A stretch of 64,000 bases of DNA from an uncultured Clostridia bacterium (lineage in GTDB: Bacteria > Bacillota > Clostridia > Oscillospirales > Ruminococcaceae), in assembly GCA_945829235.1 (NCBI GenBank), contig CALZUA010000010.1:41762-105761 (forward strand). Direction: 5' to 3'. Below the pieces are notes generated by a model. That model was not told the origin of the DNA. It did not search any database and was given only the letters and a program-made list of their open reading frames with translations. Both the position numbers and the translations under genes were made by a program. The first letter of the stretch is position 1; every line of letters starts with the position of its first letter. This document shows, one piece after another, positions 1 to 8,543 of this stretch.

Positions 1-71
1 GGAAGGATTTTTACGAGCTGTTCGGTTTCGGCGTGGACGGTGTAGATTACACGCAAGACGTTGAAGTTTAA
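1..71 (+). CDS. fabV: FabV-type trans-2-enoyl-CoA reductase, C-terminal end (partial)
   Basis: Only the last 22 codons are inside the window, read from position 3 to the TAA at 69-71. They end in FGFGVDGVDYTQDVEV, which matches the conserved C-terminus of FabV (typically LFGF..xGVDYxADV). FabV is an NADH-dependent trans-2-enoyl-ACP/CoA reductase of fatty acid elongation. The call rests on this tail alone. The catalytic YX8K motif would lie upstream of the window, so completeness cannot be judged. A terminator follows directly. Confidence 0.65.
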   Translation, partial: KDFYELFGFGVDGVDYTQDVEV

Positions 72-72
72 C

Positions 73-106
73 AAAAAAGCGCGGTTTTTAAGCCGCGCTC
101 TTTTTT
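73..106. terminator. Bidirectional rho-independent terminator
   Basis: The stem AGCGCGG/CCGCGCT has A-runs on the left and T-runs on the right, so it can stop transcription from both sides. It separates the convergent fabV (+) and flavodoxin (-) genes. Confidence 0.85.
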
Positions 107-566
107 ATGATTTCAGCCATTCTTCGAGTTTTGCGACATCGGCATTGAACGGGTTTCCGTCAACGCAAGTCCGCAAATCCGCTCCCTTACAAGCATTTTT
201 GAGTTCAACGTCAACGTGACCTCTTCCACCGCCGCCGTGCGTGATGAACGGGAGAACGGTTTTCCCGCTCAAGTCAAGGCTCTCGAGGAATGTAAGTACC
301 GCCATCGGGCAAGTCTTGCACCAGTTCGGGAAGCCGAGAATTATCCGGTCAACGTCCGCGAGGTCGGGAAGCGGCTCGGCGAGTTTCGGGCGGGCGTTTG
401 CGGCAACCTCCTTTTTCGCCTCGGCAACAACATCGTTATACTCGGCGGGATACGGCACGGCGGTCTTGATTTCGTACACGGGACAGCCCACGATGCGCGC
501 CGCGTCCTCGGCAATTTTCTTTGTCACGCCCGAAATTGAAAAATAAGCCACAAGTGATTTTGCCAT
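105..566 (-). CDS. Flavodoxin family protein
   Basis: 153 aa, the usual size of a short-chain flavodoxin. The N-terminus MAKSLVAYFSISGVTKKIAE is the beta1-loop-alpha1 FMN phosphate-binding segment (family form YFSxTGnTkk-A). ILGFPNWCKTCPMAVLTFLE is the second flavin loop. FITHGGGGRGH corresponds to the third FMN contact region. It probably carries electrons in the cytosol, but its partner is unknown. ATG is preceded by AAAGGAG. It is the last gene of a probable three-gene unit with the YunG-like protein and the hydrolase. The phosphate loop is SISGVT rather than the commoner SxTGNT, which may alter FMN binding. Confidence 0.85.
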   Translation of the reverse strand: MAKSLVAYFSISGVTKKIAEDAARIVGCPVYEIKTAVPYPAEYNDVVAEAKKEVAANARPKLAEPLPDLADVDRIILGFPNWCKTCPMAVLTFLESLDLSGKTVLPFITHGGGGRGHVDVELKNACKGADLRTCVDGNPFNADVAKLEEWLKS

Positions 567-586
567 AAAAATCTCTCCTTTTCAAA

Positions 587-1018
587 TTATCCTCTGTTGC
601 GCCGCTCAAAAAGCGCATTTTTGAGGAATTGATATCTTTGGAATTTCTCGGCTTTTTGGAAATGCACCTCGCGGAATTGCTCGGGGTTGTTCTCGTAAAC
701 GAGCTTTTCGTCGCCGAATTGCTCGCTTGTGAGGTCGAAAACGCGCTCCCCGACAACATTGTAGCAGTGAAAATTCCCATCGGCGCGCTCTATCCCGAAC
801 ACCTTGCCGCCGAAAATATCCTGCACCAAAAACGCGGTAATCGAGCACTGACCGAGCGTTTTGTTATCGCTCGTCCACCTTTCCCGCAGTCTCGGCGCAC
901 ACGTTTCGGCGCACCAAATCTCCGAGAGAGCATCGTACAAATCGCGCGGGTTGCCCGAAAAATCGGCGCAAATCGACTTGCAATCGGCATTTTTCCAGCC
1001 GTAAAATTTGTATTCCAT
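587..1018 (-). CDS. YunG-like uncharacterised protein
   Basis: 143 aa, cytosolic, with no signal peptide or membrane segment. The block WCAETCAPRLRERWTSDN followed by LGQCSITAFLVQDIFGG resembles the Bacillus YunG family, where a TLGQCAxTALLVQDxFGG stretch is the hallmark. Function is unknown. Three conserved-looking cysteines (WCAETC, GQC) and a His/Tyr pair (FHCYNVV) could form a pocket, but this is inference. The ATG follows GAGGTGA. The gene begins 3 bp after the hydrolase stop, so the two are translationally close. Confidence 0.6.
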   Translation of the reverse strand: MEYKFYGWKNADCKSICADFSGNPRDLYDALSEIWCAETCAPRLRERWTSDNKTLGQCSITAFLVQDIFGGKVFGIERADGNFHCYNVVGERVFDLTSEQFGDEKLVYENNPEQFREVHFQKAEKFQRYQFLKNALFERRNRG

Positions 1019-1021
1019 AAT

Positions 1022-1639
1022 TCACCTCAAAAACTCAGTCAAAGCCTTCGCCAACCCCCGCGGATTATCAACATTAACCTCGTGACCGGATTTTTCGATT
1101 GCACCGAATTTGGCATTCGGGAGCATTTCGGCAAGCTTTTTCGCCGCTTTTATGTTCACATTATCCTTTTCACCGCAAAGGACAAGCACGGGGCAAGTTA
1201 CCTTATCAAGACCGTTTGTAAAATCGATATTTGCCATTGAATTGGTGAGCGTGATAAAATCGTTTTTCTTCAAACATATGTCTTTAAACTTGCTTTCCGG
1301 CATAAATCTGAACAGCACATTCTGCACCTTGAGAAGAAATTTCGGCATATCATACTGCGGTGCAATCAGGATAAGCGAGCTTATTTTCTGCGGAAAATCG
1401 ACAGCATAATTCAGTGCCAGCACCGCGCCGAGCGAAAGTCCGCAAAGGTTAAGCGGCTCGGAAAAGCTACCGCAATAATCGCAGAAAGCGGAGTACATTT
1501 TGCTGTAACGGCAATCTCCCTCGGTGAAAAATTCGCTCAAATCGGGGCAAACGGTTTCGGCTTCACTTGGCAGAAACGATATTGTTTTATCCCAGCTTGA
1601 CGCGCTTTGCCCCATTCCGTGAAGAAGAATGTATTTCAT
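1022..1639 (-). CDS. Alpha/beta hydrolase family protein
   Basis: 205 aa single-domain alpha/beta hydrolase. The oxyanion-hole region is LLHGMGQSASSW. The nucleophile elbow is CGLSLGA (G-x-S-x-G) near residue 70. The acid turn lies in VLVLCGEKDN and the catalytic His in EKSGHEVNVDNP near the C-terminus. The order Ser-Asp-His and the spacing are normal, so an active esterase or lipase-like enzyme is expected, but the substrate is unknown. It heads a short unit with the YunG-like and flavodoxin genes. ATG is preceded by GGAGAACC. No clear promoter was found between it and the upstream terminator. Confidence 0.85.
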   Translation of the reverse strand: MKYILLHGMGQSASSWDKTISFLPSEAETVCPDLSEFFTEGDCRYSKMYSAFCDYCGSFSEPLNLCGLSLGAVLALNYAVDFPQKISSLILIAPQYDMPKFLLKVQNVLFRFMPESKFKDICLKKNDFITLTNSMANIDFTNGLDKVTCPVLVLCGEKDNVNIKAAKKLAEMLPNAKFGAIEKSGHEVNVDNPRGLAKALTEFLR

Positions 1640-1662
1640 TGAGGTTCTCCGATTTTACTTCC

Positions 1663-1690
1663 AAAAAGGCTGCGGTTGTTTTCCGCAGCC
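1663..1690 (-). terminator. Rho-independent terminator
   Basis: On the minus strand the stem GGCTGCGG/CCGCAGCC is followed by TTTTT. It ends the HExxH/CxxC gene and lies just before the hydrolase start. Confidence 0.85.
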
Positions 1691-1761
1691 CGAGTTTTTT
1701 TCTAATGTCAACGATAAGCCGCCGTTATGCGCTCAACTCAGTCGGTGGATTTCGCCGACTT

Positions 1762-2454
1762 TTATGCAACAATATTCAGAAACTGCCCGACCTCAACTTC
1801 CCTGTCGTACAGCCCCACGCCGAACTTTTTCTGCAACTTGGCGCTAGCGTCGGTGCTTGCACGCTCGCTCTCGTTCTCGCCGTTTTTCTTGTCGTCAACC
1901 GATTTCGCGGAAAGCTCCGTGTTGTCATTTTGCTCGGCGGGTTTAACGGCTTCGGGCTTGGTTTTGGTAACGGTTGTCGTTTCGCCGCCCGCAACATAGC
2001 TATCTCCGCACTCGGGGCAAATCGCGGTCTTTATCCGCACGCTCTGGTAGACAACCTCTTTCCCCTCGCGCGCCGCCTTCGCCTGATTGCGGTAAACGTG
2101 CTCGTATTCGTGACCGCGAACCGCGGCTGCCGCGCCCTCCGGTCCAACCTTCGCCGCAGATTTGAACGAAACACCCGGGTCGTCCGAAGCGTCCTGATAC
2201 TTGCGGTTTTTGCAGGTCTGGCACTCGCCGTCCTCGTTCCCGTTCAGCTTGTCAAGCCGCTCCTGTAAGTTTTTCAGTCGATTGTCCAGCTCGGAGATTT
2301 TCTTGTCATCGGCGGCATTTTCAGCGTTTTTCCGATAATTTTCACGTTCAAGCTTAACGCGGTTTATCATATTTTCAAGGTCACTTTTGGTGGTTTTGCC
2401 AAATTTCCCCTGTTCAACCAACGTTGAACCCGCGCCTATTGCGCCAACTCCCAT
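1762..2454 (-). CDS. HExxH protein with two CxxC pairs (SprA-like putative metallopeptidase)
   Basis: 230 aa from ATG 2454, which has AAAGGAG at 8 bp spacing; a GTG three codons upstream is less well placed. After a coiled-coil-like segment (about residues 25-75) comes CQTCKNRKYQDASDDPGVSF, then VRGHEYEHVYRNQA with a zinc-peptidase HExxH, then ICPECGDSYVAGGET. The order HExxH, YQ.., GG-E recalls the SprA-related family (PF12118), where HEQAH is followed by YxxGGE. The added CxxC pairs could bind a second metal. No signal peptide or membrane anchor is seen. The C-terminal third is polar and low in complexity. Biochemical function is unknown. Confidence 0.6.
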   Translation of the reverse strand: MGVGAIGAGSTLVEQGKFGKTTKSDLENMINRVKLERENYRKNAENAADDKKISELDNRLKNLQERLDKLNGNEDGECQTCKNRKYQDASDDPGVSFKSAAKVGPEGAAAAVRGHEYEHVYRNQAKAAREGKEVVYQSVRIKTAICPECGDSYVAGGETTTVTKTKPEAVKPAEQNDNTELSAKSVDDKKNGENESERASTDASAKLQKKFGVGLYDREVEVGQFLNIVA

Positions 2455-2484
2455 AGCAATCACTCCTTTCGCTGTTGATTATCA

Positions 2485-4167
2485 TCACGCGTTTTGGGAA
2501 GCACCGTTGACAGAAATCAGCCGCTCCTCAAACTCGCTTGTCGGGATAGGCTTTGAGTAGAAGAAGCCCTGTGCCGCGTCACAGCCGCAATCCTTCAGGA
2601 ATTGTGCCTGTTCCTTGGTTTCGACGCCCTCTGCGATGATATCAAGACCGATATCCTGCGACATCGAGATTGTGTGCTCGATAATTTTTCTGCCGCGGTC
2701 GCTATCCATAAACTCCGACAAGAACTCGCGGTCGATTTTCAGCACGTCAAACTGCGTGGTTTTCAGCATATTCAGCGACGAATAGCCCGAGCCGAAGTCG
2801 TCCATAAGCATTGTAAATCCTGCCTGCTTCATTCGCGCAACAATGTCCTGTATACCGTTTGTGTCAGCGGTTTCGGTGATTTCAAGTTCCAGCAGATTTA
2901 TCGGGATATCGTACTTTTTAACCAGATTGAGAATATACGAAACACAGTCAAACGTCCGAACATATTCGCGCGAGATGTTGACCGAAATCGGCACAACCTC
3001 CATTCCCTTGTCGAGAAGCTTTCTGATTTCCTTGCAGGCGCTTTCCCAGATAAACTGGTCGAGCTTGAGGATAAAGCCGTTTTTCTCGAACACGGGGATA
3101 AAGTCTGCGGGAGAAATCATTCCCTTTTCGGGGTGATTCCAACGTGCAAGCGCCTCCGCGCCGATAATTCTGCCGGTGGAAATGCTGTGCTTTGGCTGGA
3201 GGTACATCACAAATTCCTGATTAACGAGCGCCTTGTGCATATCGTCCTCGATGCTCTGCATTTTGTGGAGGTCGCTCTTCATTTTGCCGTTGAACCAGCC
3301 GATGTTGCAGAGCGCGTTTCCGTGGATTGAGCGTCTTGCAATCGCGGCATTGTCGCCGTGTCTGCGGGTGTGGAGGGTTCTGTCCTCGGCGATTGCGATG
3401 CCGAAAATCAGGCGGTACTCCATTCCCTTGTAGCCCGTGAGCATACTCTCGATATAGTGGATAAAATCGAGCAAATCGTCCTCGGTATCAAACTTCGTGA
3501 CAACCATAAAAACGTCTGCTGTGAGGCGGCAAAACGGCGTGTCCTCGTTGCAGATAAGCCCCAGTCCATCGTTCATAAACTTGAGCAGCTCGTCGCCAAC
3601 CTCAACGCCGTACTTCTCGTTTATCAGCTTAAAGCGCTCGACATCGAGCTGGATAAAGGCAACCTTGTCATCGGGGTGACGGTCGAGCATATCCTTGCAG
3701 CGCTTTGAGAAGAGCTGCGGAGCTTTGTCGGAGGTGAAAACGTTCAAAACCTGCTTGTCTAATTTCTCGCGCACGGAGAATGGACGTATATGGAAATGCA
3801 CTGCGTTGATTTTCTTATCCTCATCGAGTAGGAAATGTGCATAAAAATGGTAGGCAACGAACTCTTCCTCCGGTGAAAATTTGATTTTGAGGTCGAGTGA
3901 CAGACTGTTTTGGTCAATGCCTTTAAGCACGCCCTCCTGAATACGCGAACAGAACACGTTGAAAGTGGCAATATTCTGTTCAGCAACGAGATTGTTCTCA
4001 CGGATATACTCAAGCGGGTCAGAAACGTTTTCGGGCAAGAAAGTCCTGCCCAGTGAGATACAGCCTCCCTCACGGGATTTCCAGATTATGTGATAGGTAA
4101 AATCATCATAAGTTAAAATTTCAGTTATTATATCGCGGAATTCCTCGGGAACAACCGTCTTTTCCAT
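2485..4167 (-). CDS. Cyclic-di-GMP phosphodiesterase: degenerate GGDEF plus intact EAL domain
   Basis: 560 aa. ATG 4167 is chosen because AAGGGGG lies 10 bp upstream; a TTG at 4176 sits almost on that site. An N-terminal sensor-like region (about 1-140) precedes a GGDEF domain (about 145-300) whose signature reads RLTADVFMVV instead of RxGGDEF, so cyclase activity is unlikely. The EAL domain (about 315-555) keeps AEALARWNHP, SVNIS, LEITET, LMDDFGSGYSSL, LKIDREF and AEGVETKEQ, i.e. the metal and substrate ligands of active c-di-GMP phosphodiesterases. No transmembrane segment is seen. The degenerate GGDEF may act as a GTP sensor (inference). It has its own promoter at 4220-4248. Confidence 0.9.
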   Translation of the reverse strand: MEKTVVPEEFRDIITEILTYDDFTYHIIWKSREGGCISLGRTFLPENVSDPLEYIRENNLVAEQNIATFNVFCSRIQEGVLKGIDQNSLSLDLKIKFSPEEEFVAYHFYAHFLLDEDKKINAVHFHIRPFSVREKLDKQVLNVFTSDKAPQLFSKRCKDMLDRHPDDKVAFIQLDVERFKLINEKYGVEVGDELLKFMNDGLGLICNEDTPFCRLTADVFMVVTKFDTEDDLLDFIHYIESMLTGYKGMEYRLIFGIAIAEDRTLHTRRHGDNAAIARRSIHGNALCNIGWFNGKMKSDLHKMQSIEDDMHKALVNQEFVMYLQPKHSISTGRIIGAEALARWNHPEKGMISPADFIPVFEKNGFILKLDQFIWESACKEIRKLLDKGMEVVPISVNISREYVRTFDCVSYILNLVKKYDIPINLLELEITETADTNGIQDIVARMKQAGFTMLMDDFGSGYSSLNMLKTTQFDVLKIDREFLSEFMDSDRGRKIIEHTISMSQDIGLDIIAEGVETKEQAQFLKDCGCDAAQGFFYSKPIPTSEFEERLISVNGASQNA

Positions 4168-4219
4168 ACGAAACAAGCCCCCTTCTCAACAATTTCAGAG
4201 GTATAATACGCTTTATAAC

Positions 4220-4248
4220 ATTATAACATAATTTTTCAAATATTGCAA
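4220..4248 (-). promoter_or_regulatory. Promoter of the EAL gene
   Basis: Read on the minus strand: TTGCAA, 17 bp, TATAAT, about 50 bp before the start codon. Confidence 0.7.
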
Positions 4249-4315
4249 GGGTATTTGTGGAAATTGACGAACATTTTTGGTATATTTTACAATCGTGAGC
4301 AATTGTAAAAAATGC

Positions 4316-4352
4316 ACAAAAAACACCCAAAAATTTGACTTTTCGGGTGTCT
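4316..4352 (-). terminator. Rho-independent terminator of the ABC transporter operon
   Basis: On the minus strand GACACCC and GGGTGT pair across a 16-nt loop and are followed by TTTTTTG. It lies 26 bp after the ATPase stop. Confidence 0.75.
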
Positions 4353-4377
4353 TTTCTTATTAAAACCGAACTCGGTT

Positions 4378-5163
4378 TCAGATATTTTCGAGTGATTTCT
4401 CGAGGAACGCTTTGGTTCTCGGGCTTTTCGGGTTTCCGAAAACCTCGTCGGGAGTACCCTCTTCCTCGATAACGCCGTTTGCCATAAAGATAACCTTGTC
4501 CGCAACGCCGCGCGCGAAATTCATCTCGTGCGTCACGACAATCATTGTGCGGTCGGTGCTTTTCAGCTCGCGGATAACCCGCAAAACCTCGCCGGTAAGC
4601 TCCGGGTCAAGCGCCGAGGTCGGCTCGTCAAAGCAAAGTATGTCCGGACTCAGCGCAAGCGCTCTCGCAATCGCAACGCGCTGTTGCTGTCCGCCCGACA
4701 GATTGCACGGGTAATCTCCCGCCTTTTCCGCAAGCCCGACTGTCGCCAAAAGCTGCCGCGAGTTGTCCTCGATTTCCTTGAAAATGCGCCGTTTCTCGTC
4801 TTTCGCCAGCTTCTTCCCGTCCGTTTCAAGCAACTCCCGCGCAAGCGATACGTTTTTCAGCACCGTGTACTGCGGGAACAAATTGAACTGCTGAAATACC
4901 AGCCCGAACCGCAGCCGTTTCTCGCGCTTTTCCTTGTCGGTGTACGTTTTTTCCGCGTTGAACAGCTCCTCGCCGTCCACGGAGAAGCTGCCGCTGTCCG
5001 CTCTTTCGAGGAAGTTCAGACAGCGCAGAAGCGTTGTCTTGCCGCTGCCCGAAGAGCCGATTATCGCGAGTACCTCGCCCTTTTCCATCGAAAAACCGAC
5101 GTTTTTCAGAACCTCGTTTTTGCCGAAGCTCTTTTGTATTCCGTTGACCTCAAGAAACGCCAA
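4378..5163 (-). CDS. Polar amino acid ABC transporter ATP-binding protein
   Basis: 261 aa ATPase of the GlnQ/HisP class. It shows Walker A GSSGSGKTT, Q-loop FQQFNLFP, signature LSGGQQQRVAIARAL, Walker B ILCFDEPTSALDPE and switch His VTHEM. It powers import of a polar amino acid together with the permease and lipoprotein just upstream. The start is TTG 5163 with GAGGTGA about 6 bp upstream. An insertion with ELLETDGKKLAKDEKRR near residues 110-125 is slightly longer than usual. It is the last gene of the three-gene operon and is followed by a terminator. Confidence 0.92.
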   Translation of the reverse strand: MAFLEVNGIQKSFGKNEVLKNVGFSMEKGEVLAIIGSSGSGKTTLLRCLNFLERADSGSFSVDGEELFNAEKTYTDKEKREKRLRFGLVFQQFNLFPQYTVLKNVSLARELLETDGKKLAKDEKRRIFKEIEDNSRQLLATVGLAEKAGDYPCNLSGGQQQRVAIARALALSPDILCFDEPTSALDPELTGEVLRVIRELKSTDRTMIVVTHEMNFARGVADKVIFMANGVIEEEGTPDEVFGNPKSPRTKAFLEKSLENI

Positions 5164-5174
5164 AGTTCTTCACC

Positions 5175-5822
5175 TCAACTATGATAATAATTCAGCTTCT
5201 TCTCAACACGATTGAGCAGTATCGTGAGCAGTCCCGAAAACAGCAGGTAAAACGCCCCGATATAGAACATCGGCCAGATTATCGCCTTTTGCGCGACAAT
5301 CTGCTGAGCCGCCTGAACCAGCTCCACAACCATTATTACACGCGCCAAGGACGTGTCCTTGACGAGCGTTATGATTTCGTTGCCCATCGGCGGCACAATC
5401 CGCTTGATAACCTGAAACAGCACGATTTTGAAGAAAATCTGCTTTTTCGTCATTCCGAGAACCTGTCCCGCTTCGTACTGCCCTTTCGGAATGCTTTCAA
5501 TTCCGCCGCGGTAAATCTCCGAGAAATAACACGAATAATTTATCACAAAGGCAACCAGCACCGCAGCCAGCCTCGGAAGCGAGTCCCAGCCGAAAATAAG
5601 CCCCGGCCCGTAGAACACGATGATTATCTGAAGCATAAGCGGAGTGCCGCGGATTATCCAGACAAACGTTTTCACAAGCCACTTTATCGGCGGGATTTTC
5701 GACATTGAGCCGAATGTTATCAAAAGTCCGAGCGGCAATGAGCAGACAAGCGTTATTCCAAAAATCAACAGCGTTGTCAAAAAGCCGTTGGCAAGCTGCG
5801 CGGTTACTTCCAGAAACGACAT
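5175..5822 (-). CDS. Amino acid ABC transporter permease (HisM/GlnP type)
   Basis: 215 aa with about five hydrophobic segments, the normal size for this class. The cytoplasmic EAA loop that docks the ATPase is visible as YEAGQVLGMTKKQIFFKIVL. WIIRGTPLMLQIIIVFYG is the conserved RGTPLxxQ segment. One permease gene suggests a homodimer. It lies 11 bp upstream of the ATPase gene and 19 bp downstream of the binding-protein gene. GGGTG precedes the ATG. Confidence 0.92.
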   Translation of the reverse strand: MSFLEVTAQLANGFLTTLLIFGITLVCSLPLGLLITFGSMSKIPPIKWLVKTFVWIIRGTPLMLQIIIVFYGPGLIFGWDSLPRLAAVLVAFVINYSCYFSEIYRGGIESIPKGQYEAGQVLGMTKKQIFFKIVLFQVIKRIVPPMGNEIITLVKDTSLARVIMVVELVQAAQQIVAQKAIIWPMFYIGAFYLLFSGLLTILLNRVEKKLNYYHS

Positions 5823-5841
5823 ATTTTCACCCTTATTTCAA

Positions 5842-6645
5842 TCAGTTGAACGCGTAAACATCGGCAAGGTCGTACTTCTCGCAAAGCGCCTTGAGGCTGC
5901 CGTCCTTAACCATCTCGTCAATCGCCGCGTTAATCTTCTTCTGAAGCTCAACGTCACCCTTGCGGATACCGACAGCGTACTCCTCGGGCGCAAGATTTAC
6001 GTTTTCAACAATCATCAAATCGGAATAATCCGTGCCGTCACCGACAGAAGCCTTCGCCATAACGTAGTCGATAACGCCGATTTCGGTTGTGCCCGCCTTG
6101 ATTTCCATAAGAACGTCCTTCTGCGCCGCGGAGCCGTTGTAGTTCTTCTTCAGGTTCTCGTCAGCCTGAACCGCCGTTTCACCCGCAGAGCCGATTTCCG
6201 CTGTTACCGAAGCGCCCGCCATAGAAGCCAAATCCTTGTACTTGTCGGCGTTTGCCTTCTTGATAATCGCAACCTGTCTGTTTCTGATGTAAGGAGTCGA
6301 GAAAATTATCTTCTCGGCAAGGTCAGCCTTGACGGTCATTCCGTTCCAAATAACGTCAATCTTCTTTGCGTCAAGCTCGAAAACCTTGTTGTCCCAGTTG
6401 ATTTCCTGGAATTTCGGCTTTACGCCGAGCTTGTTGCAGACAGCCGTGGTGAACTCGGTTTCAAAGCCCGTGAGCTCGCCGGTGTTGTCGTCAAAATAGT
6501 TCATCGGCTTGAAGTATGTAATTCCGACAACAAGCTCGCCCTTGCTCTGAATGTAATCCCAGTCCTTCTTTTCGCCGCCCTTACAGCCGCAAAGTCCGAC
6601 AGCCGCCGCAACAGCAAGAAAAATCGCCATAATCTTCTTTTTCAT
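5842..6645 (-). CDS. Amino acid ABC transporter substrate-binding lipoprotein
   Basis: About 267 aa. ATG 6645 sits 8 bp after AAAGGA; an ATG two codons earlier (6651) is nearly as plausible. A lysine-rich start and hydrophobic stretch end in GLCGC, a lipobox that places the protein on the outer face of the membrane. The SBP family 3 fold is seen in GELVVGITYFKPMNY, ETEFTTAVCNKLGVKPKF, DVIWNGMTV and YAVGIRKGDVELQKKINAAI. The ligand is a polar or acidic amino acid but cannot be specified. It is the first gene of the operon, which suits its need for excess over the membrane complex. Confidence 0.92.
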   Translation of the reverse strand: MKKKIMAIFLAVAAAVGLCGCKGGEKKDWDYIQSKGELVVGITYFKPMNYFDDNTGELTGFETEFTTAVCNKLGVKPKFQEINWDNKVFELDAKKIDVIWNGMTVKADLAEKIIFSTPYIRNRQVAIIKKANADKYKDLASMAGASVTAEIGSAGETAVQADENLKKNYNGSAAQKDVLMEIKAGTTEIGVIDYVMAKASVGDGTDYSDLMIVENVNLAPEEYAVGIRKGDVELQKKINAAIDEMVKDGSLKALCEKYDLADVYAFN

Positions 6646-6711
6646 TGTCATTTTCCTTTCTTTTTGTCAAAGTAACACTTTAACATACTATATTGTTTCA
6701 CAACATCTTTT

Positions 6712-6740
6712 ATTATAACACATTTCGCCGTGTTTGTCAA
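6712..6740 (-). promoter_or_regulatory. Promoter of the amino acid ABC transporter
   Basis: A perfect consensus on the minus strand: TTGACA, 17 bp, TATAAT, with TGTG just before the -10. Confidence 0.9.
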
Positions 6741-6839
6741 CCGTTGCTTTTCGCGTGTTGGAGCGAAATCTCGGTTGTTTATGTTGAACAAAACAGCCGA
6801 CAAAATTTGTCAAAAATCCACATAAATTCCACAAACCCC

Positions 6840-6868
6840 TTGTTATTTCGCGAAAAATGTAATACAAT
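6840..6868 (+). promoter_or_regulatory. Probable promoter of the acyl-CoA synthetase gene
   Basis: TTGTTA, 17 bp, TACAAT, 40 bp before the start codon. It is divergent from the ABC transporter promoter, and about 100 bp separate the two. Confidence 0.6.
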
Positions 6869-6908
6869 AGAAGATGTACAATTTAACAATTTAAAGGAGC
6901 ACAGAAAA

Positions 6909-8543
6909 ATGCCTATAACCGATTTACTCGAACAAAACGCCGAGAAATACGCAACGGAGGTCGCGCTGGTTGAGGTCAACCCGCAGATTGTCGAAAAACC
7001 CCGTATGCTTTGGAAGGACTACGACCTTATTCAGCCTACGTCCTCGCTTTGGTACCGCCGCGAAATCACTTGGAGCGTGTTTAACGAGAAAGCAAACCGC
7101 TTCGCTCAGCTTCTCATCAGCCGCGGCGTGAAAAAAGGCGATAAAGTGGCTATTCTGCTTATGAACTGCCTTGAGTGGCTGCCGATTTACTTTGGTATAC
7201 TGAAAACGGGTGCGCTTGCCGTGCCGATGAATTTCCGTTACAGTGCCGAGGAAATCAAGTACTGCCTTGATTTGGCGGACGCGGACGTGTTGGTTTTCGG
7301 TCCCGAGTTTATCGGAAGAATTGAAACCATTGCTGAGGAAATCGGCAAAAAACGGATTTTGTTCTATGTCGGCGGCGACTGCCCGTCATTTGCCGAGGAT
7401 TACGACAAGCTCTCGTCAAACTGCGCGAGCGTTTCTCCGGGGATTGAGCTGTCCGAGGACGATGACGCGGCGATTTACTTCTCATCGGGCACGACAGGTT
7501 TCCCGAAGGCGATTTTACATAATCACAGAGCGCTTATGCACTCCTGCAAGGTTGAACAAAACCACCACAAGCAGACGCACGATGACGTGTTCCTCTGCAT
7601 TCCGCCGCTCTATCACACGGGCGCAAAAATGCACTGGTTCGGCAGTCTTATCACGGGAAGCAAAGCGGTTTTGCTCAAAGGTGTAACGCCGAATGCGGTG
7701 CTCAAGACGGTTTCCGAGGAAAAATGCACGATTGTGTGGTTGCTCGTGCCGTGGGCGCTCGATATCCTCGAGGCGCTCGACAACGGAAGCGAGAAGCTCT
7801 CCGACTATAATCTGTCGCAGTGGCGGCTAATGCACATCGGCGCGCAACCCGTTCCGCAGAGCCTTATCCAGCGCTGGCAGAAGTATTTCCCGAACCAGCA
7901 GTACGACACGAACTACGGCTTGTCCGAGTCGATAGGTCCGGGTTGTGTTCACCTCGGAATTGAGAACATCAACAAAATCGGTGCTATCGGTATCGCGGGC
8001 TACGGCTGGGAAACCAAAATCATCAACGACAAGGGTGAGGAGGTTGCTCAGGGCGAGGTTGGCGAGCTTGCTGTAAAAGGCCCCGGCGTGATGAAGTGCT
8101 ACTACAAAAATCCCGAAGCAACCGCCGAAGCGCTCCACGACGGCTGGCTGTGGACGGGTGATATGGCGCGTATGGACGAGGACGGCTTCATTTTCCTCGT
8201 TGACCGCAAAAAAGACGTTGTCATCAGCGGCGGCGAAAATCTTTATCCCGTTGAAATCGAGAACTTTATGGCGAAATTCGACAAAATCAAAGACGTTGCC
8301 GTTATCGGTCTGCCCGACAAGCGTTTGGGCGAAATCGCCGCGGCTATTGTCGAACTGAAGGCGGGCGAAACCTGCACGGAGGACGAAATCAACGAGTTCT
8401 GCCTCGGAATGCCGCGCTACAAGCGACCGAAGAAGATTATCTTCGCGGAGGTTCCGAGAAACGCGACCGGCAAAATTGAGAAGCCTAAGCTCCGCAAAAT
8501 TTACGCGGGCGAAAATATTGTTGATATGGAAAACAAGAGTTGA
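6909..8543 (+). CDS. AMP-forming acyl-CoA synthetase (long/medium-chain type)
   Basis: 544 aa. ATG 6909 is preceded by AAAGGAG at 11 bp; the upstream in-frame extension is promoter DNA. It activates a carboxylic acid with ATP and CoA through an acyl-adenylate. Motifs in order: phosphate loop YFSSGTTGFPKAILHNH near residue 195, TNYGLSESIGPG, WTGDMARMDEDGF, DRKKDVVISGGENLYPVEIE, and the catalytic Lys in NATGKIEKPKLR near the end. All core motifs are intact. The substrate, perhaps a fatty or aromatic acid, is unclear. Its stop overlaps the next start as TTGA, which suggests translational coupling to the cysteine peptidase-like gene. Confidence 0.9.
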   Translation: MPITDLLEQNAEKYATEVALVEVNPQIVEKPRMLWKDYDLIQPTSSLWYRREITWSVFNEKANRFAQLLISRGVKKGDKVAILLMNCLEWLPIYFGILKTGALAVPMNFRYSAEEIKYCLDLADADVLVFGPEFIGRIETIAEEIGKKRILFYVGGDCPSFAEDYDKLSSNCASVSPGIELSEDDDAAIYFSSGTTGFPKAILHNHRALMHSCKVEQNHHKQTHDDVFLCIPPLYHTGAKMHWFGSLITGSKAVLLKGVTPNAVLKTVSEEKCTIVWLLVPWALDILEALDNGSEKLSDYNLSQWRLMHIGAQPVPQSLIQRWQKYFPNQQYDTNYGLSESIGPGCVHLGIENINKIGAIGIAGYGWETKIINDKGEEVAQGEVGELAVKGPGVMKCYYKNPEATAEALHDGWLWTGDMARMDEDGFIFLVDRKKDVVISGGENLYPVEIENFMAKFDKIKDVAVIGLPDKRLGEIAAAIVELKAGETCTEDEINEFCLGMPRYKRPKKIIFAEVPRNATGKIEKPKLRKIYAGENIVDMENKS

